Numbered from the stretch's first letter, positions 1 to 5,602 are shown. The stretch: DNA of 5,602 nt from Candidatus Aminicenantota bacterium (GCA_024644125.1 JAHELQ010000145.1:5244-10845), one strand, 5' to 3'. Notes: generated by a model not told the origin, from the letters alone. Numbers and translations are program-made.

Positions 1-240
1 AGCGGCAACAAGAGAATGGCGTTGGTTCCTATGAAGGAGGTTCTCCCTCTGACAGGTTATATGAGAGGCGGGTGTTCGCCGTTGGGGATGAAAAAGAATT
101 ATCCGGTCTACATTGACGAGAACGCCTTCAAGCACGACACCATCTTCTTCAGCGCCGGCCTACGCGGCCTGCAACTGCACATGAACCCCTACGACCTCCT
201 CAAAGCCGCCAACGCCACCAAAGCCAGGCTCGCGCAATAG
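1..240 (+). CDS. ybaK: YbaK/EbsC-family Cys-tRNA(Pro)/aminoacyl-tRNA deacylase, C-terminal part (5' end outside window)
   Basis: The last 79 codons of a gene entering from the left edge, ending in TAG. The family (YbaK/ProX/EbsC editing domain, cytoplasmic) hydrolyses mis-charged tRNA, classically Cys-tRNA(Pro), acting in trans to prolyl-tRNA synthetase. What is seen: the stretch TGYMRGGCSPLGMKK (about residues 18-32 of the fragment) is the family's conserved Gly-rich motif with GG-x-SP-x-G-x-KK. It is followed by a typical YPVYIDE strand, then DTIFFSAGLRGLQL, which matches the usual D-TI-x-x-SAG-x-RG-LQ pattern, and a terminal MNPYDLLKAA helix. The N-terminal half, including the catalytic lysine known for the family, lies outside the window. 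The reading frame is open from base 1, so the ATG at 16 is internal and not the start. No convincing terminator is seen after the stop. The next gene is on the opposite strand and converges on it. Confidence 0.9.
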   Translation, partial: SGNKRMALVPMKEVLPLTGYMRGGCSPLGMKKNYPVYIDENAFKHDTIFFSAGLRGLQLHMNPYDLLKAANATKARLAQ

Positions 241-427
241 CATATAGGCTTCAGATCGCCTTTACTTCAATGTTTAATTTTGCTGCAATATATTCAAGGA
301 ATAATTGCGATGATTAAAAATCCAAAAATGTTGAGAGAATTTGAAAAGCAATACCTGGCCAACTGGTGGCAATCTTTGAGAATCTTCTCCTCAGTCAGTC
401 CGGTGGGTCTAACTCTGAGAAATTCTT
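241..427. other. Convergent intergenic gap with a possible 43-codon ORF remnant
   Basis: This AT-rich gap separates the ybaK stop from the end of the minus-strand gspF-like gene. No rho-independent terminator with a convincing stem and T-run is visible for either gene. A possible small ORF on the + strand starts at ATG 310, has an AAGGA at 296-300 with 9 bases of spacing, and runs 43 codons to a TGA ending at 441. Its first half (MIKNPKMLREFEKQYL) is charged and protein-like. Its second half loses that character and runs antisense into the gspF-like 3' end. It could be a truncated small gene or chance, and I do not call it as a CDS. Confidence 0.4.
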
Positions 428-1390
428 TCAATTCACGTTGAACATGCCGGCGTAGAAGGTGATGATGGTGTAGGCGATGAAGAGGGCGACGGTTAGGTAG
501 ACTCCCACCACCAGAATTTTTAGTAGGGTTCTGAAGCGGGAGGTATTGGACTCTTCGAGGCGCATCACCGATTGCATGAGGGTTTGGGGGATCGAACCGG
601 ATTCTTCGCCGATGGCGATCATACTGAGAGGGCCCGGTTCCAGGAGATTGGTGGCGGTGAAAAATTCGGTGAAACCGCGGCCCGATTCGATGAGGTGAAC
701 CTCCGAGAGCAAACGTTTGGTGACAACCGAGTTGCCTGCGCCGTCGGCGGCGGAACGAACCGCAGTCACAGCGTCGATTCCAGACTCCAGCATATTGGAC
801 AGGATCCACAAAACCCGCGATACGGCGAAATTCTTCACCAATTTCCCGATGACCGGGATCGACAGTTTGAGCCGGTCGAGTTTTTTTCGAATCTGATTGC
901 CGGCTTCCATCCGTTGCCAGAGGAAGAGCGGAATCCCCACTGCCGCGTAGACAATCAAGAGGCGCGGCAGCACCAATCCCCAATAATTGACTCCCAATTT
1001 GCTGAAAAACAAGTATTTTATCGGGGGTAGAAGAATGAGGGCGTGAATCAAAAACGACGGATAGACAAGGCCCACCAGGAAGCGCCGTTTCTCTCTACGC
1101 CGCATCTCGAAGTAGCGCGACAATTTCTGGCAGGTTTCGACAAGAGTGCCCGATGTTTAGCCCGCCCGGACAAAATTCACCTGAAACGCGTCGAAACTGC
1201 CGGGAAAATGCTCCATAGCCTCCCAAAAACTACTGCCTTGATGGACCAGATGCCTGAGCCGGTCCACGGTCTCCGCCATCCGGGGCTTCATTTTTAACCG
1301 GGCCAGATCCAATCCCCGTGAAATAGGGACGCCGGATTTCAACATAACCGCGAGGTCGAAATAAAATTGCGTGCATCCTTTATAATTCAT
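428..1390 (-). pseudogene. Type II secretion / type IV pilus F-domain (GspF/PilC-like) inner-membrane protein, interrupted by an in-frame stop
   Basis: Reading from ATG 1390 down to 428 gives 320 positions in one frame, broken only by TAA at 1157-1159 (codon 78). GspF/PilC proteins are polytopic inner-membrane platforms that link the assembly ATPase to pilin or pseudopilin assembly. They carry two F domains. Here domain 1 begins at about residue 9 with FYFDLAVMLKSGVPISRGLDLA. Domain 2 begins near residue 188 with the matching L-x-x-ML-x-SG pattern and keeps GEESG at about 261-265. Domain 1 reads FVRAG-stop-TSGTL where the family has GE-x-SG, so a single G-to-T change (GAA to TAA) explains the lesion. 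Hydrophobic segments lie at about 104-129, 136-158 and 293-318. The protein lacks the roughly 60-residue N-terminal extension of full-length (about 400-residue) GspF. The downstream piece could only restart at TTG 1123, which has no good ribosome site. AGGA at 1396-1399 supports the 1390 start. No other secretion genes are in view. Confidence 0.85.
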
Positions 1391-1413
1391 CGTTATCCTG
1401 TCTATTGATACGT

Positions 1414-1442
1414 ATTATAACGAATATCGAATCGAAATTCGA
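1414..1442 (-). promoter_or_regulatory. Predicted promoter of the gspF-like gene
   Basis: On the minus strand a perfect -10 hexamer TATAAT lies at 1419-1414. Seventeen bases upstream is TCGAAT (1442-1437), which matches only 3 of 6 bases of TTGACA. Transcription would begin near 1407, leaving a leader of about 17 bases that contains the AGGA ribosome site. The weak -35 may indicate the need for an activator, or this may be a weak promoter. Inferred from sequence only. Confidence 0.5.
1427..1442. repeat. Short inverted repeat TCGAAT-CGAA-ATTCGA over the -35 region of the minus-strand promoter
   Basis: A perfect 6-bp inverted repeat with a 4-base centre covers the -35 position of the predicted gspF-like promoter. 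It differs from the TetR-type operators nearby. It could be a binding site for another regulator or a chance palindrome in AT-rich DNA. Confidence 0.3.
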
Positions 1443-1450
1443 CGGTATTT

Positions 1451-1494
1451 AAAAAAAATTTTATCTTGACAGAAGCGAGAGTGTGGTTTATATT
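1451..1494 (+). promoter_or_regulatory. Strong sigma70-type promoter of tetR (and probably the whole ABC operon)
   Basis: TTGACA at 1466-1471 is a perfect -35. After a 17-base spacer comes TATATT at 1489-1494, 5 of 6 matches to the -10 consensus. An A8T4 tract at 1451-1462 sits just upstream of the -35, where an UP element would be. The predicted start of transcription is about 1501, directly on the operator that follows. No comparably good promoter is seen in front of the downstream ABC genes, so this is probably the main promoter for them too. Confidence 0.8.
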
Positions 1495-1499
1495 TAAAC

Positions 1500-1517
1500 T
1501 GACCGAACGGTCGGTCA
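1500..1517. promoter_or_regulatory. TetR-type operator 1 (TGACCGAACGGTCGGTCA)
   Basis: An 18-bp near-palindrome in which 8 of 9 base pairs are symmetric; only positions 8 and 11 break the symmetry. It begins 5 bases after the -10 box and covers the predicted transcription start, an ideal place for repression. A copy with one base change occurs at 2165-2182. ACCG/CGGT half-sites of this kind are common for TetR-family proteins, and the adjacent tetR gene makes autoregulation the natural reading. Confidence 0.85.
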
Positions 1518-1528
1518 TGGAGTCGGCA

Positions 1529-2146
1529 ATGAGCGCGAAAATAGTTGACAAAGTTGAAAAGAAGAGCCAGATCATGATGGCGGCGATCACATTGTTCGCC
1601 CAGAAGGGATTCGAGAAGACAACGATCAACGATATCTCCAAAGAAGCCGGGATCGGCAAAGGGACAGTCTACGAGTACTTCCAGAACAAAGAGGAGATGA
1701 TCAACGAATCCTTCCATTTTTTTTTGTCCCACATGGAATTGGGCCACGAGGCCATACTCGAACAAGACACAATGGCATCGGACAAGATGAAGCGGATTCT
1801 CCTCTCGTTCGCCAATATCGTGACGCCTGAGACCGAGGGCTTGATGAACATGATGTTCCAATTTTGGGGCGAGGCCATGCGGTCGCAGGATACCAAAAAC
1901 ATCATCTTTCACGAGATGAAAAAATTTTACAGCCAGTACCGGAGCCTGTTCGCGGACCTTATCGTACTGGGGATGCGGGACGGTAGTTTTCGCAAAAACA
2001 TCAATCCCGAACATATCGCCTCCATCGTTATCGGTTTGCTGGACGGCCTCATGGTGCAGTGGTTGTTGGACCGGGAATTGATACGGTACGACGAAATTCT
2101 CAACTCGGTGGCGACAATGGTGCTGGAAGGAATTGTAGGGCGCTAA
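1529..2146 (+). CDS. TetR/AcrR-family transcriptional regulator
   Basis: A 205-residue protein, a normal TetR length. Members are dimeric DNA-binding repressors released by small ligands. Residues about 14-60 form the TetR_N domain: helix MMAAITLFAQKGFEKTTI, then the helix-turn-helix DISKEAGIGKGTVYEYF (35-51), then NKEEMI. The C-terminal part (about 65-205) is the helical ligand-binding and dimer region, which predicts no specific ligand. Start choice: the frame is open back to 1466, but that TTG is the promoter -35 box. ATG 1517 is the last base of the operator and would have almost no leader. ATG 1529 has GGAG at 1519-1522 with 6-base spacing, so 1529 is preferred. Two near-identical operators flank the gene, implying control of itself and of the ABC genes downstream. 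A nine-T run at 1717-1725 (codons 63-66) lies just after the DNA-binding domain. Confidence 0.93.
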   Translation: MSAKIVDKVEKKSQIMMAAITLFAQKGFEKTTINDISKEAGIGKGTVYEYFQNKEEMINESFHFFLSHMELGHEAILEQDTMASDKMKRILLSFANIVTPETEGLMNMMFQFWGEAMRSQDTKNIIFHEMKKFYSQYRSLFADLIVLGMRDGSFRKNINPEHIASIVIGLLDGLMVQWLLDRELIRYDEILNSVATMVLEGIVGR

Positions 2147-2164
2147 AAAATTTTGAAAAACAAA

Positions 2165-2182
2165 TGACCGGACGGTCGGTCA
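2165..2182. promoter_or_regulatory. TetR-type operator 2 (TGACCGGACGGTCGGTCA)
   Basis: This matches operator 1 at 17 of 18 bases and has 7 of 9 symmetric pairs. It sits in the 49-base gap between tetR and the LolA-like gene, ending two bases before the AAGGAGG ribosome site (2184-2190). No good -10 box accompanies it, although TTGAAA at 2153-2158 could serve as a -35. It may block elongation from the tetR promoter, cover a poorly conserved secondary promoter, or cooperate with operator 1, 665 bp upstream. Confidence 0.8.
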
Positions 2183-2195
2183 CAAGGAGGGCACA

Positions 2196-2960
2196 ATGAA
2201 TAGACTTTCAATCGGAGTAATGTGGATCGCGATGTCGTTCACGCTGGCAAGTCTGGCGGTTCACGCCGCCGGGCAAGACGACGCCCGGGAGATTGTCAGG
2301 AAGATGGACGAACTCTACAGGAGCTCTACTAGCTACACTCTCATGGAAATGGAGATCACCACTCCCCATTGGTCCCGGAACCTGAAGATTACGGCCTGGA
2401 GCAAAGGGATGGACCAGACCTTCCTACGGATTCTGGAGCCCCAAAAAGAACGGGGCATGGCCACCTTGAGGCTGGACAACGAGATGTGGAATTTTTTGCC
2501 CAAGACCAATAAAGTGATGAAGATCCCCCCCTCCATGATGATGGGTTCCTGGATGGGGTCGGACTTCACCAACGACGACCTGGTGAAAGAGTACACATTT
2601 CTGGACGATTACCAATTCGAAATCATAAATTATGAAAATCCCGAACCCGGCATCGTCTACGTAAAATGCACACCCCACGAGGATTTGCCCATTGTTTGGG
2701 GACATATCGTCATCGCGGTGAAAAAAGAGTCCCATCTTCCCCTCTGGCAGAGATACTATGACGAGAAAGGGGCCATGATGCGGGAGATGGTGTTCAAAGA
2801 GGTTAAAACGTTCGGCAAACGCACCATACCCGCGGTGATGGAATTGATCCCCACAAACAAGCAAGGGCAAAAAACCGTGGTCCGCTACCTCGAAGCGCAG
2901 TTCGACATCCCCATCGCCGACGAAACCTTCTCCCTCAGAAATCTGAGAACACGGATCTGA
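2196..2960 (+). CDS. LolA-like periplasmic outer-membrane lipoprotein-sorting protein
   Basis: A 254-residue secreted protein. An N-terminal signal peptide (hydrophobic 5-22, predicted cut after VHA at residue 24) has no lipobox cysteine, so the mature protein should be soluble in the periplasm. The rest matches the LolA-like family usually annotated as outer membrane lipoprotein-sorting protein: an initial helix REIVRKMDELYRSS (31-44), then beta strands, then the hallmark stretch around WNFLPKTNKVMKIPP and MGSDFTNDDLV (98-130), and a closing strand pattern ending in DETFSLRNL. LolA proteins fold as an open half-barrel that carries acylated cargo from an inner-membrane ABC complex toward the outer membrane. 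A similar role is inferred here from family and context, but the cargo is unknown. AAGGAGG at 2184-2190 with 5-base spacing fixes the start. The gene leads a tightly packed ABC cluster behind a TetR operator. Confidence 0.88.
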   Translation: MNRLSIGVMWIAMSFTLASLAVHAAGQDDAREIVRKMDELYRSSTSYTLMEMEITTPHWSRNLKITAWSKGMDQTFLRILEPQKERGMATLRLDNEMWNFLPKTNKVMKIPPSMMMGSWMGSDFTNDDLVKEYTFLDDYQFEIINYENPEPGIVYVKCTPHEDLPIVWGHIVIAVKKESHLPLWQRYYDEKGAMMREMVFKEVKTFGKRTIPAVMELIPTNKQGQKTVVRYLEAQFDIPIADETFSLRNLRTRI

Positions 2961-2962
2961 CC

Positions 2963-4177
2963 ATGATCTTAAAAATGGCTTTCAGAAATATATTCCGCCA
3001 AAAACGGCGAACCGTCCTCACCGGAATGAGTATGATCGGCGGATTCGCGATGGCGGCGATTTTCATCGGTTGGGCGGATGGCAGTTACGGTAACATCATC
3101 GATAACTTCACCCGCTTTCACACCGGCCACATCCAGGTGCACGATTCAGGCTACCTCGACCGCCCCTCGCTTTACAAAACCGTCGATGAATATGATAAAA
3201 TCGACGGCAAGCTCAAACAAATCAAGATGTTGGACTCGTGGGCGCCGAGAGTCTACTCGGCGGGCCTGGTTTCGGTGCGGGAAAAGAGCACTGGCGCCAG
3301 GATCATAGGCATCGAGCCGCAGCTCGAGAACCAAACCACTTCGTTCAAGACAAAAGTGACCGATGGCTCGATGCTGAACGACACCCCCCGGAACGAAGCT
3401 CTCATCGGCAAAGGGATGGCCAGGATCTTGAAGGCCAAGGTGGGAGACGAGATTGTCATCGTGTCCCAGGGGGCCGACGGTTCCATCGCCAACGACAGCT
3501 ACAAGATTGTGGGACTGGTGGATTCCGGCGACGAGATGGCGGATCGCATGTCCTTCTATCTCCACATCGACGACGCCCAGGAATTGTTGGTGCTGGGTGA
3601 GCGGATCCACGAAATCGCAATTACCGTTCACGATCTAGACGATGTGCCGGCCGCCACCAGCGAAGTGGACATCGCCCTCAACAACACCAAACTCAAAGCC
3701 GAACCATGGCAAGTATTTGCCCACTCCTTTTACATCGCCATGAAAGCGGACATGGAGGGGATGTGGATTTCCCTCTTCATTATCGTTCTCATCGTGGCGG
3801 TGGGCGTATTGAACACAGTCTTGATGTCGGTGTTGGAACGGACCCGCGAGTACGGAGTACTCAAGGCTATGGGCACCCAGCCGTCGCAGATAGTGAAGCT
3901 CATACTCACGGAGGTGAATATCCTGGCCTTCGGATCGGTGATTTTGGGCGCCGGTCTTGGCTTGTTGGCCAATTATTATCTGTCTCAAACAGGAATCACG
4001 CTGGCCGAGCCCCTATCGTACGGCGGTATGAAATTTGAAGTGATGAAGTCGGAAATCAATCTGCGGAGTTTTACCATCCCCGCCCTCACGATATTCCTGT
4101 CGGCAAGCTTTGTCGGCTTGTTCCCGGCTCTAAAAGCGGCGCACACAGACCCAGCCCGGTCGATGCGCACCCACTAA
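2963..4177 (+). CDS. ABC transporter permease 1, FtsX/MacB/LolC-E type
   Basis: A 404-residue inner-membrane permease with the standard four-helix type VII ABC layout. A basic cytoplasmic start (AFRNIFRQKRRT) precedes TM1 at about 18-40. A large periplasmic domain (about 45-262, MacB_PCD type) follows, then TM2 at 266-291, TM3 at 318-340 and TM4 at 369-392. The FtsX-domain signature between TM2 and TM3, LERTREYGVLKAMGTQPSQI (291-310), includes the coupling helix that contacts the ATPase. Such permeases use ATP to move lipoproteins or other substrates out of the outer leaflet or periplasm rather than through the membrane. The start is 2 bases after the previous stop, with only a weak CGGA as ribosome site, so translation is probably coupled to the LolA-like gene. 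The aligned KMAFRNIF/KLAWRNIF starts of the two permeases support ATG 2963. Confidence 0.9.
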   Translation: MILKMAFRNIFRQKRRTVLTGMSMIGGFAMAAIFIGWADGSYGNIIDNFTRFHTGHIQVHDSGYLDRPSLYKTVDEYDKIDGKLKQIKMLDSWAPRVYSAGLVSVREKSTGARIIGIEPQLENQTTSFKTKVTDGSMLNDTPRNEALIGKGMARILKAKVGDEIVIVSQGADGSIANDSYKIVGLVDSGDEMADRMSFYLHIDDAQELLVLGERIHEIAITVHDLDDVPAATSEVDIALNNTKLKAEPWQVFAHSFYIAMKADMEGMWISLFIIVLIVAVGVLNTVLMSVLERTREYGVLKAMGTQPSQIVKLILTEVNILAFGSVILGAGLGLLANYYLSQTGITLAEPLSYGGMKFEVMKSEINLRSFTIPALTIFLSASFVGLFPALKAAHTDPARSMRTH

Positions 4178-4182
4178 GGAGG
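4175..4182 (+). promoter_or_regulatory. Ribosome binding site overlapping the preceding stop (TAAGGAGG)
   Basis: The TAA stop of permease 1 supplies the first bases of a perfect AAGGAGG Shine-Dalgarno (4176-4182), 5 bases before ATG 4188. This favours re-initiation and fixes the start of permease 2. Confidence 0.85.
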
Positions 4183-4187
4183 ATTAG

Positions 4188-5414
4188 ATGTGGTTCTACA
4201 TTAAACTGGCATGGAGAAACATCTTCAGAAATAAACGCCGCACCATCATCGCCGGCACAGCCATCGGTATCATGCTGGCCTGTCTGATTTTTTACGACGC
4301 ATTGCTCATCGGCATGAACGAAACCATGATCAAATCCGCCACGGGGTCTTTTTTGGGCGAGGCGCAAATCCACGCCGCAGGGTTTCGCGACACCCAGGAG
4401 GTGGAGCGAACGATTCACAACCCGGAGCAAGTGCTCGCTAGTTTGAAATCCGAGTCCATCATCAAAAGCTTCACCCCTCGCGCCCTCGGTTTGGCCATGG
4501 CGACGTCGCCCGCCAACGTCAGCTCGGTGATGCTTGCGGGAATCGAACCTGAAACCGAGAGAGAGCTCTCGAAAGTAGACGACGCTATTCGCGAGGGAAG
4601 CTTCCTCGAGGGCCGTTCGCAGCGGGACATCGTCATCGGCAGCAAATTGGCGGAGATTCTGGAGGTGGGACTCGGCGACCGCGTTGTCATCACAGCCGCG
4701 CAAGCGGGGACAGGTGATTTAGCGCAGGAGATGTTCCGGGTATCCGGCATCTACCACCTCAATATCAACGAGATGGATTCGGGCATGGCCTTCGTCCGTT
4801 TGCCCAAAGCCCAACAATTGCTGGGGATCGGCGCAAACATTCATCAAATCGCCATCGCCTTCATCGACACCGCCATCGCCTCGCGAGGCGACCTTCCCTT
4901 CTGGAAGAAATATTCGCGAGACGGCAACGAGGCCGCCAGTTGGCTTACTATTTTACCGCAATTTAAAGCCATTCTGGAGATGACAGGGATGTTCAGAGGC
5001 GTTCTGGCCATGATCTTGATGGCGGTGGTGGTGTTCGGCATCATCAACACTCTGTTTATGTCGCTTTACGAACGGCTCTTCGAGTTCGCTGTCTTGCGGG
5101 CGGTAGGTACCCGTCCCTGGGGGGTGGGCAAATTGATGCTGTTCGAATCCGGCGCTCTGGGAATATTATCGGCGATCATCGGCATCATCATGGGGCTCGT
5201 CCTGACGGGAATCGTTGCCAAAACCGGCATCGATTACCGGGGAATCGAATTTGCCGGCGCGACCTTTCAAGAGCTTCTCTACCCGGTGATGACGGTCTGG
5301 CAATTCATCATCTATCCGGCGGGCGTCTTTATCTTCACCTTCCTGGTGGGGCTTTACCCGGCGATGGTGGCATCCCGCATGTCCATCACCGAATCATTGC
5401 GCAAGAGTCTTTAA
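4188..5414 (+). CDS. ABC transporter permease 2, FtsX/MacB/LolC-E type
   Basis: A 408-residue paralogue of the preceding permease, with the same order of parts: basic start LAWRNIFRNKRRT, TM1 at about 20-42, periplasmic MacB_PCD-like domain (about 48-262), TM2 at 270-292, FtsX signature LYERLFEFAVLRAVGTRPWG (293-312), TM3 at 322-345 and TM4 at 370-392. The C-terminus GLYPAMVASRMSITESLRKSL is the usual end, with the conserved P-A-x-x-A-x-R. The two permeases are clearly related but divergent, most so in the periplasmic domains, which suggests a LolC/LolE-like heterodimer rather than a MacB homodimer. The protein would sit in the inner membrane, bind the ATPase encoded next through the coupling helix, and interact with the LolA-like protein on the periplasmic side. 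The last two points are inferred from the Lol system. Confidence 0.9.
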   Translation: MWFYIKLAWRNIFRNKRRTIIAGTAIGIMLACLIFYDALLIGMNETMIKSATGSFLGEAQIHAAGFRDTQEVERTIHNPEQVLASLKSESIIKSFTPRALGLAMATSPANVSSVMLAGIEPETERELSKVDDAIREGSFLEGRSQRDIVIGSKLAEILEVGLGDRVVITAAQAGTGDLAQEMFRVSGIYHLNINEMDSGMAFVRLPKAQQLLGIGANIHQIAIAFIDTAIASRGDLPFWKKYSRDGNEAASWLTILPQFKAILEMTGMFRGVLAMILMAVVVFGIINTLFMSLYERLFEFAVLRAVGTRPWGVGKLMLFESGALGILSAIIGIIMGLVLTGIVAKTGIDYRGIEFAGATFQELLYPVMTVWQFIIYPAGVFIFTFLVGLYPAMVASRMSITESLRKSL

Positions 5415-5419
5415 GGAGG
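5412..5419 (+). promoter_or_regulatory. Ribosome binding site overlapping the permease 2 stop (TAAGGAGG)
   Basis: The same design as at 4175-4182: the TAA stop runs into AAGGAGG (5413-5419), with 7 bases to ATG 5427. It fixes the ATPase start and keeps the genes in one translational unit. Confidence 0.85.
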
Positions 5420-5426
5420 AATCATC

Positions 5427-5602
5427 ATGAACACCAACAATACAGCAATCATCGTCGCCGAAGGAATCACGCGGCATTACAAGGATAACGGCGTGCAGGT
5501 CCAGGCGGTCCGGGGGATCGACCTCACCATCGAGCAGGGGGAATTCACAGCCATAGTTGGGCCGTCCGGCTCCGGCAAGACAACGTTTTTGAATGTGATT
5601 TC
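5427..5602 (+). CDS. ABC transporter ATP-binding protein, LolD/MacB type, N-terminal part (3' end outside window)
   Basis: The first 58 codons of a nucleotide-binding subunit cut by the right edge. The N-terminal strand IIVAEGITRHYKDNGVQVQAVRGIDLTI is typical of the LolD/MacB/FtsE group, with a Tyr in the A-loop position (RHYKDN, about residue 18) for stacking on adenine. It continues EQGEFTAIVGPSGSGKTTFLNVI, whose GPSGSGKT (45-52) is the Walker A motif that binds ATP phosphates. Signature, Walker B and H-loop motifs lie beyond the window. The subunit should be cytoplasmic and power the two permeases encoded immediately upstream. That it is a separate ATPase rather than a fused MacB follows from the permeases being separate genes. 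The start is set by the AAGGAGG that overlaps the previous stop. Confidence 0.93.
   Translation, partial: MNTNNTAIIVAEGITRHYKDNGVQVQAVRGIDLTIEQGEFTAIVGPSGSGKTTFLNVI

Noticed and set aside
246..262. AGGC...GCCT as a terminator after ybaK
   Set aside because: The stem is only four pairs with an eight-base loop and no following T-run, too weak to call.
572..1030. 152-codon plus-strand open frame inside the gspF-like region
   Set aside because: It is antisense to a recognisable GspF frame, has no ribosome site and shows a low-information Gly/Arg/Glu-rich translation.
428..1123. A separate intact 231-codon gene starting at TTG 1123
   Set aside because: It lies in the same frame as the upstream 77 codons, and the codons between the stop and TTG read straight on in GspF sequence (TSGTLVETCQK). 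There is no ribosome site at the TTG, so one broken gene is the simpler reading.
1466..1528. Upstream extension of the tetR reading frame to TTG 1466 (or ATG 1517)
   Set aside because: TTG 1466 is the -35 box of the promoter and would not be in the transcript. ATG 1517 is the last base of the operator, with almost no leader and no ribosome site. ATG 1529 has GGAG at good spacing.
2424..2870. 148-codon minus-strand open frame antisense to the LolA-like gene
   Set aside because: Its His/Pro/Gly-rich composition, the absence of a family pattern and the lack of a ribosome site, together with the strong real gene on the other strand, mark it as a shadow frame.
4086..4703. 205-codon minus-strand open frame antisense to the permease junction
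   Set aside because: It crosses the stop and start of two well-supported genes, has no recognisable domain and looks like antisense of the permease codons.

Overview
The window looks like a chromosomal segment of a Gram-negative bacterium. It has periplasmic signal-peptide logic, an ABC exporter of the LolCDE/MacB (FtsX-permease) type with a LolA-like periplasmic partner, strong AAGGAGG ribosome binding sites and moderate GC. A Desulfobacterota-like lineage would fit the gene mix, but nothing in the sequence fixes the taxon. TAA and TGA are both used as normal stops, so the standard bacterial code applies.

Left part. The window opens inside the 3' end of a ybaK/ebsC-type aminoacyl-tRNA deacylase gene (+ strand, ends at 240). 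A short AT-rich gap follows. Next, on the minus strand, is a compact type II secretion/type IV pilus inner-membrane F-domain (GspF/PilC) gene, 1390 down to 428. It is broken by one in-frame TAA at 1157-1159, exactly where the first GspF repeat should have the Glu of its conserved G-E-x-S-G motif. The reading frame is otherwise uninterrupted, so this is either a very recent pseudogene or a base-call error.

Middle. A divergent regulatory region (1391-1528) holds a minus-strand promoter for the gspF-like gene and a near-consensus sigma70 promoter (TTGACA-17-TATATT) for a TetR-family regulator. An 18-bp near-palindrome, TGACCGAACGGTCGGTCA, lies at the predicted transcription start of tetR. A second copy differing at one base (TGACCGGACGGTCGGTCA) lies between tetR and the next gene. 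They are almost certainly the operators of this TetR protein.

Right part. After tetR come, on the same strand and tightly packed, a secreted LolA-like protein (2196-2960), two paralogous FtsX/MacB-type permeases (2963-4177 and 4188-5414), and the start of the ABC ATPase (5427 to the window edge, Walker A present). Gaps are 2, 10 and 12 bases, and in two junctions the stop codon overlaps the next Shine-Dalgarno sequence. I read this as one TetR-controlled operon for an envelope ABC system resembling the lipoprotein-sorting Lol machinery: two different permeases plus an ATPase in the inner membrane and a soluble LolA-like protein in the periplasm. Its cargo cannot be told from sequence. The main items for follow-up are the twin operators, the inducible Lol-like operon, the single-codon lesion in the gspF-like gene, and a T9 tract inside tetR.
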